Part shown: piece after piece, positions 1-6,842 of the stretch
How positions within the stretch are numbered: position 1 is the stretch's first letter
Layout: each line of letters begins with the position of its first letter
Source of the DNA: Granulicella sp. L60
GTDB lineage: Bacteria > Acidobacteriota > Terriglobia > Terriglobales > Acidobacteriaceae
NCBI RefSeq assembly: GCF_009765825.1
Contig: NZ_LMUR01000022.1
Span: forward strand, 532,122 to 571,561
Direction of reading: 5' to 3'
DNA length: 39,440 nt
Notes under the pieces: generated by a model
Databases searched by the model: none
Told to the model about the DNA's origin: nothing
Seen by the model: only the letters and a program-made list of their open reading frames with translations
Made by a program: the position numbers and the translations under genes

Positions 1-731
1 AGCCCGGAACCTTCGGACGCAAGCGCGAAGGCTTCAGCCGCGACTCCGGCGACGCCCGCCCCCCCCGCCGCGAGTTCACCCCTCGTCCCGGCGGAGACTC
101 CAGCGACAGCCGTCCACCTCGCCGCACCTTTGGCGACAAACCAGCCTTCGGCGGCCCCCGCAGACCGGGCAGCTTCTCCGCCCGTCCGCAGCGCAGCGCA
201 GACGGTGGCGACCGCACCAACGGCTTTGCACCCCGCAAGCCCTTCACCCCGCGCGAAGGCGGAGCAGGCCCCTCACGCTTCGGCGACAAGCCCGCCTACA
301 CTCGCGACCGTGATAACCGCAGCGACGACCGTGGAGGCCGCAGCGAAGGCCGCAACGGACGTCCTAGCGGCCCACCCTTCCGCAAGTTCGACGCCCCCCG
401 CACCCCGCGCCCATCCTTCTCCGACCGCCCCGCCCGTCCCGAAGGCTCCGGCGACTTCGCCCCCCGTTCCACCAGCGGCTACGCCGGCAAACCCAGCGGG
501 GGCTTCGGAGCCAAAAAGCCCTTCGGCAAGTCCGGTGGCAGCTACGCCGGAAAGTCCTCAGGCGGCTATGCCGGAAAGTCCAGCAGCTTCGCCGGCAAGA
601 AGCCCTACACCAAGTCCGCCGCAGGCGGCACAGGCAAACCCGCCAGCACCTTCGACAAGTTCAAGGGCAACAACAAGCCCTTCGGCAATCGCACTCCCAC
701 GCGCAAGTTCAAACCAGCGAAAGATGAATAA
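1..731 (+). CDS. C-terminal disordered tail of an unidentified protein, probably a pseudouridine synthase (5' end outside window)
   Basis: The frame with codons at 3-5, 6-8 and so on stays open from the window edge to TAA at 729-731. It encodes about 242 residues of low-complexity sequence rich in Gly, Arg, Lys, Pro, Ser and Phe, with recurring pieces such as KPFG, GGYAGKSS and PRRPGSF, ending in KFKPAKDE. There is no ATG in this frame, so the start lies upstream. The stop is 5 nt before the cmk ATG, which indicates one operon. Known context: rluB-type pseudouridine synthase genes often precede cmk, and RNA-acting enzymes (RluB, DEAD-box helicases) can carry basic Gly/Arg-rich tails. I infer RluB from the neighbour only, because no catalytic domain is visible. 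A 215-codon ORF in another frame (130-777) is Ala/Pro/Ser-rich, runs into cmk and is taken as a shadow. Confidence 0.6.
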   Translation, partial: PGTFGRKREGFSRDSGDARPPRREFTPRPGGDSSDSRPPRRTFGDKPAFGGPRRPGSFSARPQRSADGGDRTNGFAPRKPFTPREGGAGPSRFGDKPAYTRDRDNRSDDRGGRSEGRNGRPSGPPFRKFDAPRTPRPSFSDRPARPEGSGDFAPRSTSGYAGKPSGGFGAKKPFGKSGGSYAGKSSGGYAGKSSSFAGKKPYTKSAAGGTGKPASTFDKFKGNNKPFGNRTPTRKFKPAKDE

Positions 732-736
732 GCCGG

Positions 737-1534
737 ATGACCCCATCGAGCACCGAAGCCAGCCAGCAGCAGCCTGAGCCCTCCACGCCACCCAGGCGCC
801 AGCGGCCCGTCATCGCCATCGACGGACCCGCCGGCGCCGGCAAGAGCACCCTCGCCGCCCATCTCGCCCGACGCTTCGGCTTCCTCAATCTCGAGACCGG
901 AGCCATGTACCGCGCCCTCGCGCTCAAGGCCATCGAGAACGACTTTGCCTTCGACGAAGAGGCTCCCCTCATGGAGCTTGCCTCGAACACCCGCATCGCC
1001 CTCGAGCCTAACCTCGAAGGCAACCGCGTCCTCCTCGACACCATCGACGTCTCCCGCCGCATCCGCGAGCAGGATGTTACCTCCGCCGCCTCCCAGATCT
1101 CCATCCATCCCAACCTACGCGCCTGGATGGTCCAGCAGCAGCGCGCCCTCGGCCAGGCCGGTGGCGTCGTCATGGAAGGCCGCGACATCGGCACCGCCGT
1201 CTTTCCCGACGCCGAGGTCAAGATCTTCCTCGACGCCGCCCCGGAGGTTCGCGGCAACCGCCGCTTCCGCCAGGTCACCCCCGCCGGCTCCGTCCCCACC
1301 GCCAAACAAAGCTCCTCCCGTCAGGCCCCCGATCCACAGACCGACCAGCAGCACCGCCTGGCCGAAGAGGCTATCCTCCTCGAACTTAAAGAGCGTGACT
1401 ACCGCGACCGCCACCGCGCCCAGTCACCCCTCCAGCCCGCGGCCGACGCCATCATCCTCGACTCCACCGCCATGACCCTCGACGAAGTCCTCGCCCGCGC
1501 CGAAGAGATCGTCCGAGCTCACCTTCCATCCTGA
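737..1534 (+). CDS. cmk: Cytidylate kinase
   Basis: Phosphorylates CMP and dCMP with ATP in the cytoplasm, in pyrimidine nucleotide salvage and synthesis. The 265-aa protein has an N-terminal extension of about 23 residues rich in Gln, Pro and Ser. This is followed by the P-loop GPAGAGKS, the family segment ETGAMYRALALKA, the VMEGRDIGTAVFPDAEVKIFLDA core, and KERDYRDRHRAQSPLQPAADA near the C-terminus. Between the RFRQ helix and LLELKERD there is a Ser/Gln/Pro-rich stretch that looks longer than in typical Cmk, in the lid/NMP-binding part. The ATG is 5 nt after the stop of the upstream gene, so translation is probably coupled, and there is no strong Shine-Dalgarno. Codons end mostly in C, as in sucA. 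Confidence 0.95.
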   Translation: MTPSSTEASQQQPEPSTPPRRQRPVIAIDGPAGAGKSTLAAHLARRFGFLNLETGAMYRALALKAIENDFAFDEEAPLMELASNTRIALEPNLEGNRVLLDTIDVSRRIREQDVTSAASQISIHPNLRAWMVQQQRALGQAGGVVMEGRDIGTAVFPDAEVKIFLDAAPEVRGNRRFRQVTPAGSVPTAKQSSSRQAPDPQTDQQHRLAEEAILLELKERDYRDRHRAQSPLQPAADAIILDSTAMTLDEVLARAEEIVRAHLPS

Positions 1535-1577
1535 TTAGCCAGCCAAACCAGCACCGATCGGATGAATTAGCCCGCGC

Positions 1578-1613
1578 GGACATAAAGAAAGCATCTTTTT
1601 ATGCTCCGTGTCC
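1578..1613 (+). terminator. Possible stem-loop terminator after cmk
   Basis: Outer arms GGACA (1578-1582) and TGTCC (1609-1613) enclose inner arms AGCAT (1590-1594) and ATGCT (1601-1605) around the loop CTTTTT. The internal loop is asymmetric and no T-tract follows, so this is only a candidate 3' end for the cmk transcript. Confidence 0.3.
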
Positions 1614-1618
1614 AGCCT

Positions 1619-1642
1619 GTTTGCACCATAAATAGTGCAAAC
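1619..1642. promoter_or_regulatory. Perfect palindrome upstream of the cold-shock gene (candidate operator)
   Basis: GTTTGCAC at 1619-1626 and GTGCAAAC at 1635-1642 are perfect 8-bp inverted arms separated by 8 bp of AT-rich sequence. The site sits in an AT-rich block (about 1620-1680) that stands out from the GC-rich surroundings and probably holds the promoter of the csp gene, 157 bp before its ATG. No confident -35/-10 pair could be assigned, and the binding protein is unknown. Confidence 0.45.
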
Positions 1643-1798
1643 GAAACTATTTAGCAAAAATAATAGTAGAAAAACTTGTCAACTGTGCTAACCTTCACTC
1701 ATCGTTTGAAACAGATTGGTTTTCTGCATAGCTCGTACTGTACGAACCCCGATTTGGATCTAGCGGCAAATTCAATAAGTATTAAGGAAATAACGGAC

Positions 1799-1999
1799 AT
1801 GGAACAGGGAACAGTGAAGTGGTTTAACGATGCCAAGGGGTTTGGCTTTATCAGCCGTCAGAACGGCGAGGATGTGTTTGTTCACTACTCGGCGATCAAT
1901 TCGAACGGTTTCAAGAGCCTTCAAGAGGGCCAGGCTGTTCAGTTCAACGTAGTTAAGGGACCCAAGGGTTGGCAGGCGTCTGACGTCCAGCCTCTCTAG
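1799..1999 (+). CDS. Cold-shock protein, CspA family
   Basis: A 66-aa single cold-shock domain that binds single-stranded RNA and DNA and acts as an RNA chaperone. RNP1 (KGFGFISR, residues 13-20) and RNP2 (DVFVHYSAI, residues 25-33) are both present, along with the N-terminal GTVKWFN strand. The chosen ATG at 1799 has AAGGA at 1784-1788 and gives the exact length of the family. A longer in-frame reading from a TTG at 1676 adds 41 residues without family similarity and is rejected. The region from the AT-rich promoter area to the ATG would give a 5' UTR of 100 nt or more, as is usual for csp mRNAs whose leaders are structured and temperature-responsive. Monocistronic by context. Confidence 0.95.
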   Translation: MEQGTVKWFNDAKGFGFISRQNGEDVFVHYSAINSNGFKSLQEGQAVQFNVVKGPKGWQASDVQPL

Positions 2000-2037
2000 T
2001 CTTTAGCTTCGCGACTACAGCGACAACAAGTTTTGCG

Positions 2038-2063
2038 AGAGGGGCGGCTCAGGCTGTCCCTCT
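2038..2063 (+). terminator. Possible stem-loop after the cold-shock gene
   Basis: AGAGGG (2038-2043) can pair with CCCTCT (2058-2063) around a 14-nt loop, 38 bp after the csp stop codon. There is only a weak T-run a few bases later, so it is a candidate transcript end rather than a clear intrinsic terminator. Confidence 0.35.
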
Positions 2064-2205
2064 ACGCCTTTAAATGTAGCTAATCTATACTGACTATCCG
2101 GCACTTCGACCCTGTCGCCGCCCCGGATTCAGAAACGTGGTTCTGCGCCACCCTACAAGTCTGCTATCGTAAATCCGATCGCATCTTGCACAGGGAAGAG
2201 GCGCA

Positions 2206-2895
2206 ATGGCGGGCGCACAGGCACGAAGCAAACCTTACTTCTTCGTGATGGCGGTCATCGCCTGGCTCGCCCTGATCCTGCAGATCGCCCTTGTCCTCAA
2301 GACCCTTGAAACCACCGGCCAATTTGTTCTCAGCAGCCTCATCAACACCTTCAGCTACTTCACCATCCTCACCAACCTGCTGGTCGCGATCGTCTCGACC
2401 GCTGCAGCCCTGCGTGGCCCAAATGACCCAAAGGACAGCTCAGACGACGTCTTCCTCACCCGCCCATCTACCCTGTCTGCCACCGCCGCCTACATCCTTA
2501 TCGTCGGCGTCACATACTCCCTCCTGCTCCGCTCCTTCTGGGACCCCACCGGCCTCCAGGCCGTAGCCAACTCCGCCCTGCACGACGTCACCCCCGTCCT
2601 CTATCTCCTCTGCTGGTTCTTCTTCGTCCCCAAAGGAACCCTCCATTGGAGCCAGCCCTTCCGTTGGCTCCTCTATCCCGTCCTCTACGTCATCTACTGC
2701 CTGCTCCGTGGCATGGCCACCGGCATCTACCCGTACCACTTTGTAGACGCGACCATACTCGGCTATCCCAGAGCCCTTATCAACACCGCCGCCGTCCTAT
2801 TCAGCTTCTGGCTGGTCGGCCTGCTCCTCGTCGCCCTCGACCGAGCCGCCGCCCGAGCCATCGCCCGACGCACTCCAAACCTCACCCACACCTAA
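2206..2895 (+). CDS. Pr6Pr family integral membrane protein
   Basis: A 229-aa protein with about six predicted transmembrane helices (roughly residues 12-32, 45-68, 92-110, 125-143, 153-170 and 192-213). Family-type signatures are YFTILTN in helix 2, an LHDVTPVLYLL segment, and GIYPYHFVDATILGYP before the last helix. These match the Pr6Pr group, which is related to the FAR-17a/AIG1 fold. The biochemical role of bacterial members is not established. Some eukaryotic relatives hydrolyse hydroxy-fatty-acid esters, but I do not transfer that here. GAAGAGG four bases before the ATG supports the start. It stands alone and faces the convergent secreted-protein gene, whose stop is 40 bp away. Confidence 0.72.
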   Translation: MAGAQARSKPYFFVMAVIAWLALILQIALVLKTLETTGQFVLSSLINTFSYFTILTNLLVAIVSTAAALRGPNDPKDSSDDVFLTRPSTLSATAAYILIVGVTYSLLLRSFWDPTGLQAVANSALHDVTPVLYLLCWFFFVPKGTLHWSQPFRWLLYPVLYVIYCLLRGMATGIYPYHFVDATILGYPRALINTAAVLFSFWLVGLLLVALDRAAARAIARRTPNLTHT

Positions 2896-2935
2896 GCGGA
2901 AGCATCTCCGCATTCATCCGCAGACATGCACAAAC

Positions 2936-3892
2936 TCACTGTTGAGGCGGCGTCTCCGGCTCCACCGTACCCACACCCGGCAGAATCCGCGAAGTAGCCT
3001 TGAACTTCCTGTAGTCCGACTCCACCGCTCGCACATTCCCATGGAAGCTGAAGAACAGCAGCGCCCGCGCCGATCCCTGCCCCTCGAACATCGCCGGCAG
3101 CCACACTTCGCCGTTTACCTTCCGCTGCTCCATCCCAAAGCTCGTTCCTTTTTTGATATCCGCCAGCAGCCCGCCGCCAACCTTGAAGTCGTTCAAGAAA
3201 TGCCCGTTCGCCTTCACCAGCATGCGGTCCTGTTCATCCACCCACGCCGTCCCTGCCAGGTCGCGCACAACCTCTTCAAACCGATTCTTTGTCTTAGCCT
3301 TTGGGTCACCCGTAAAGTCCACCACAATCGTGTCTCGACCGTTCAACTGCACCCGCCGCGCATTGGTAAAGCTTCCCAGCTCCAGCGCACGCGAAGCCGT
3401 CATCAACTCATGGCCGCGCGGGTCCGACTCCTTACCCTCCTCATCGGACTTATCCCGCCTCTCCTTCGCCTTGGCCGCCTCTTTATCGACCTTTTCGTTC
3501 TCCTTCTTCAACTCCTCCGCGCTCAGCTCTTTCCCATCCTTCTTCACCAGCCTGCTTACCGGCACACCGTTCTCCCAGAAGCTCTCAAACTCCCTGGTCT
3601 CCGTCTTCTTCAACTTGCCATGCCCATCGACTTCGTTCTCCGTCACCACTGACCGGTACATATAATTCTTCTCCACCGCCTCGGACAGCCTCTGATTCGC
3701 CTCCACCGACTTCATCAGTGCAGGAATATCCGGCAACGGTCGCGCCTCACCCTCGCTCTTAGCTCCCTCTGGCACCACAGCCACCGAACCCGCAACCGCT
3801 CCAGCTTGCCCACCTGCGAACGCAACCCCATGCGCAGCGAACATCCACCCCAGCGCCACCACAAGAACGAGCCCACGCAACCCAGCCACCAT
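2936..3892 (-). CDS. Secreted protein of unknown function, possibly LolA/outer-membrane-lipoprotein-sorting-like
   Basis: From the Met at 3892 the protein has 318 residues. It begins with a clear Sec signal peptide (MVAGLRGLVLVVALGWMFAA, cleavage probably after AFA). The mature part holds a segment starting LMKSVEANQRLSEAVEKNYMYRS, a Lys/Glu-rich helical stretch with coiled-coil character (about residues 120-165), and a beta-rich C-terminal half (DTIVVDFTGDPKAKTKNR, TAWVDEQDRMLVKANGHF, EVWLPAMFEGQGSARALLFF). Alternating strands that report on conversion of a trait to a linear term resemble LolA-fold secreted proteins, but I cannot prove the family. An in-frame ATG at 3931 would place 13 residues before the signal peptide and is less likely. 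Divergent from sucA. Confidence 0.65.
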   Translation of the reverse strand: MVAGLRGLVLVVALGWMFAAHGVAFAGGQAGAVAGSVAVVPEGAKSEGEARPLPDIPALMKSVEANQRLSEAVEKNYMYRSVVTENEVDGHGKLKKTETREFESFWENGVPVSRLVKKDGKELSAEELKKENEKVDKEAAKAKERRDKSDEEGKESDPRGHELMTASRALELGSFTNARRVQLNGRDTIVVDFTGDPKAKTKNRFEEVVRDLAGTAWVDEQDRMLVKANGHFLNDFKVGGGLLADIKKGTSFGMEQRKVNGEVWLPAMFEGQGSARALLFFSFHGNVRAVESDYRKFKATSRILPGVGTVEPETPPQQ

Positions 3893-4138
3893 ACATCCAC
3901 TATAGTTCTCAAAACCACGCAGAGCGCCCATCCGGCCTCATCTTCGCAGCCAGCAAGAGCAGCCCATGCGCCTCATCTGCCCCGCCAGAAACTCTTCTCA
4001 CCTACTCACAGGGGGTGCAACTTCTTGGTCATTCTCAAGGCACTTCTGCGAACCGACGTGCAACAGCCAGCCGAAAGGTCTAGCATAATAAAGTACGCGA
4101 AATTCCCCTTTCGCGAGCAGACCAAAAGCGAGGAAGCA

Positions 4139-6628
4139 ATGGCCACCAAGGCAGGTATCGTCACCCCCCCAGTCAACGTCACAGAACCGCAGGAACGCGA
4201 ACTTACCTTCGACATCTTTCGCCGCTGGGGATATCTGCAAGCCAATCTCGATCCACTCGGACAGTACCTCCCGCCCGAGCCCTTTCCCGTCGCCGTTCCC
4301 GAAGGCGAAGCCGCTGCCGAAGCTCGCAGCTTCTACTGCGGCACCATCGCTGCCGAGTTCATGCACATCCCCAGCCCCGAGCAGCGCCAGTGGCTGCAGG
4401 AGCAGCTCGAGCAGCCCACGCCCAAACCCGATCAGGCCCACGTCCTCACCCAGCTCATCCACGCCGATCTCTTCGAGCAGGTCATCCAGCAGCGCTACCT
4501 CGGCACCAAGCGCTTCTCCCTCGAGGGCCTCACCGTCCTCATTCCGTTCCTCGATCAGGTCTTCGCCACCGTCTCCGCTGCAGGCGTCACCCGCTCCCTC
4601 ATCGCCATGGCGCATCGTGGCCGCCTCAACGTCATGACCAACACCATCGGCCGCGCCCCCTCCGAGATCTTCGCCAAGTTCGAAGACGTCGATCCGCGCA
4701 GCACCCTCGGCGGCGGCGACGTCAAATACCACATCGGCGCCACCGGCGAGTACCACTCCCCCGACGGCAAGACCATCGGCCTTCACCTCGCCTCCAACCC
4801 CAGCCATCTCGAAGCCGTCAACCCCGTCGTCATGGGCCGCGCCCGCGCCTACCAGATCCGCATGGGCGAAGAGGGCAAGCAGCGTGTCCTGCCCATCATC
4901 ATCCACGGCGACGCCGCCTTCGCCGGACAGGGTATCACCGCAGAGTCGCTCAACCTCGCCTCCCTCGCCGGCTACAACATCGGCGGCACCATGCACATCA
5001 TCACTAACAACCTCCTCGGCTTCACCGCCAACCCCGAAGAGTCGAACTCCTCCCGCTTCGCCACCGACCTCGCCAAGCGCCTGCCCATCCCCATCTTCCA
5101 CGTCAACGCCGAAGATCCCGACGCCGCCGTCCGAATCGCCCGCATCGCAGCCGAGTATCGCCAGCGCTTCCACGCAGACGTCGTAGTCGATCTCATCGGA
5201 TACCGCCGCTTCGGCCACAACGAAGCCGACGACCCCACCGTCACCCAGCCGCGCCGCTACGCCATCATCAAGGAGCGCGCACCCCTCTATCAGCTCTATG
5301 CAAAGTCCATCGGCGTAGATCCCGCCCCCGAGACCAAGTCCATCCAGGAGTCGCTCCTCGCCGACCAGACCGCCGCCACCAAGGTCGAGCACAAGCCCGT
5401 CCTCTCCAAGCTCCCCGACTACTGGAAGCCCTACCACGGCGGCGAGCTCACCCCGGCCGACAAACAGGTCACCACCGGCATCTCGCCCGAGCGCGTCCTC
5501 GAACTCTCGCGCCTCTCCAACAGCTATCCCGCCACCTTCCACGCCCATCCCAAGGTCGCCAAGCTCTACGAGCAGCGCATCGAGATGGCCGAAGGCAAGC
5601 GCCCCTTCGACTACGGCGCAGCCGAACTCCTCGCCTACGCCTCCCTCCTCGCCGACGGCACCCCAGTCCGCCTCGTCGGCCAGGACTCACAGCGCGGCAC
5701 CTTCAACCAGCGCCACTCCGTCCTCGTCGACACCGAGACCGAGGTCCGCTACGCCCCGCTCGATCACATGACCGACACACAGGCCCGCTTCGAGGTTCAC
5801 AACTCGCTCCTCTCAGAAGCCGCAGCCCTTGGCTTCGAGTACGGCTACGCCCGCGACTTCCCCGAAGCCCTCGTCCTCTGGGAGGCTCAGTTCGGCGACT
5901 TCGTCAACGGAGCCCAGACCATCATCGATCAGTTCATCGCCGCCGGTGAAGCCAAATGGGGTCTCCTCTCCGGCGTCGTCATGCTCCTTCCCCACGGCTA
6001 TGACGGCCAGGGTCCTGAGCACTCCTCCGCGCGCATGGAACGCTTCCTCCAGCTCGCTGCCAACGACAACATCGTCGTCGCCCAACCCTCCAACGCCTGC
6101 CAGTACTTCCACCTACTCCGTCGTCAGGTCATGCGTTCCACGCGCAAGCCGCTCGTCATCTTCACCCCCAAATCGATGCTGCGCCACCCCGACGCCACCT
6201 CCACCATCGCCGAATTCGGCAAGCCCGCCTTCGAGAACGTCCTCCCCGACAACGACGTCGTCAACCCGCGCCGCCTCCTCATCTGCAGCGGCAAGATCGG
6301 CCACAACCTCCGCGTCGAACGCGCCAAGCGCAAAGACATGTCCGTCGGCATCATCTTCATCGAGCAGCTATACCCCTGGCCCGAGGCCGAAATCCAGGCC
6401 GCACTCGACCAACACCCCTCCGCCGAAGAGATCATCTGGGTCCAGGAAGAACCAGCCAACATGGGAGCCTACAGCTACGTCATGCCCGAGCTGCGCCGCG
6501 TGACCGGAGACCGCACCGTCCTCAGCGTAAAGCGCCACGTCAGCGCCACACCCGCCACCGGCTCCGCCAAGGCCCACGAGATCGAAGAGAAGACCCTCAT
6601 CGACCTCGCCCTCGGCACCGTCGTCTAG
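4139..6628 (+). CDS. sucA: 2-oxoglutarate dehydrogenase E1 component
   Basis: Thiamine-diphosphate-dependent decarboxylase of the 2-oxoglutarate dehydrogenase complex in the TCA cycle. At 829 aa it is shorter than E. coli SucA (933). Seen in order: IAMAHRGRLNVM, GDVKYHIG, HLASNPSHLEAVNPVV, HGDAAFAGQG, TNNLLGFTANPEESNSSRFA (ThDP/Mg site region), RRFGHNEADDP, DSQRGTFNQRHSV, MLLPHGYDGQGPEHSSARME and the C-terminal WVQEEPANMGAY. The start has GAGGAA at 4130-4135. An in-frame extension to 3806 shows no family similarity and overlaps the divergent gene. The N-terminal segment that contacts E2 in other SucA proteins (FLSG...IE.LY) is missing. No sucB or lpd is adjacent, so the complex partners must be encoded elsewhere. 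Confidence 0.95.
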   Translation: MATKAGIVTPPVNVTEPQERELTFDIFRRWGYLQANLDPLGQYLPPEPFPVAVPEGEAAAEARSFYCGTIAAEFMHIPSPEQRQWLQEQLEQPTPKPDQAHVLTQLIHADLFEQVIQQRYLGTKRFSLEGLTVLIPFLDQVFATVSAAGVTRSLIAMAHRGRLNVMTNTIGRAPSEIFAKFEDVDPRSTLGGGDVKYHIGATGEYHSPDGKTIGLHLASNPSHLEAVNPVVMGRARAYQIRMGEEGKQRVLPIIIHGDAAFAGQGITAESLNLASLAGYNIGGTMHIITNNLLGFTANPEESNSSRFATDLAKRLPIPIFHVNAEDPDAAVRIARIAAEYRQRFHADVVVDLIGYRRFGHNEADDPTVTQPRRYAIIKERAPLYQLYAKSIGVDPAPETKSIQESLLADQTAATKVEHKPVLSKLPDYWKPYHGGELTPADKQVTTGISPERVLELSRLSNSYPATFHAHPKVAKLYEQRIEMAEGKRPFDYGAAELLAYASLLADGTPVRLVGQDSQRGTFNQRHSVLVDTETEVRYAPLDHMTDTQARFEVHNSLLSEAAALGFEYGYARDFPEALVLWEAQFGDFVNGAQTIIDQFIAAGEAKWGLLSGVVMLLPHGYDGQGPEHSSARMERFLQLAANDNIVVAQPSNACQYFHLLRRQVMRSTRKPLVIFTPKSMLRHPDATSTIAEFGKPAFENVLPDNDVVNPRRLLICSGKIGHNLRVERAKRKDMSVGIIFIEQLYPWPEAEIQAALDQHPSAEEIIWVQEEPANMGAYSYVMPELRRVTGDRTVLSVKRHVSATPATGSAKAHEIEEKTLIDLALGTVV

Positions 6629-6698
6629 AGCCTCTTCACTGCTGTACCAGGCAGTATCGACATATAGCCTGAGCGCAAGTGATGGATGGATAAAGAAC

Positions 6699-6760
6699 GT
6701 GTCATCCTGAGCGGAGCCTCTCGCAGTTTCATCGCGAGAGGCGTAGTCGAAGGACCTGCG
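6699..6760. repeat. Palindromic intergenic repeat (REP-like) between sucA and the MFS gene
   Basis: A block starting GTGTCATCCTGAGCGGAG and ending AGTCGAAGGACCTGCG encloses a perfect hairpin: CCTCTCGC (6717-6724), nine-base loop, GCGAGAGG (6734-6741). It lies between two convergent genes. From memory, sequences of this form recur between genes in acidobacterial genomes. Within this window the GTCATCC core is shared with the repeat copy at 13311-13364, but the rest differs. Confidence 0.6.
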
Positions 6761-6842
6761 ATTGGTTCGGCGTGCCTATACTTTTTCCATATCTCGCACT
6801 ACATCTGGGCAAGTTCCGCATCGCTCTTTAGGCCGATACCCC

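Noticed and set aside
130..777. A 215-codon plus-strand ORF rich in Ala, Pro, Ser and Thr
   Set aside because: It lies in a different frame from the Gly/Arg/Phe-rich tail that stops just before cmk, and it overlaps the cmk start by 41 bp. The composition is what a shadow frame of GC-rich repeats gives.
1676..1798. Longer cold-shock protein from a TTG start
   Set aside because: The added 41 residues are not part of the family, and the ATG at 1799 has a good ribosome site.
3806..4138. N-terminal extension of SucA in the same frame
   Set aside because: The 111 extra residues show no E1 similarity and overlap the divergent secreted-protein gene. GAGGAA is positioned for the ATG at 4139.
3998..5548. 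A 516-codon minus-strand ORF inside sucA
   Set aside because: Gly/Asp/Glu/Val-rich antisense shadow of a conserved gene, with no recognisable motifs.
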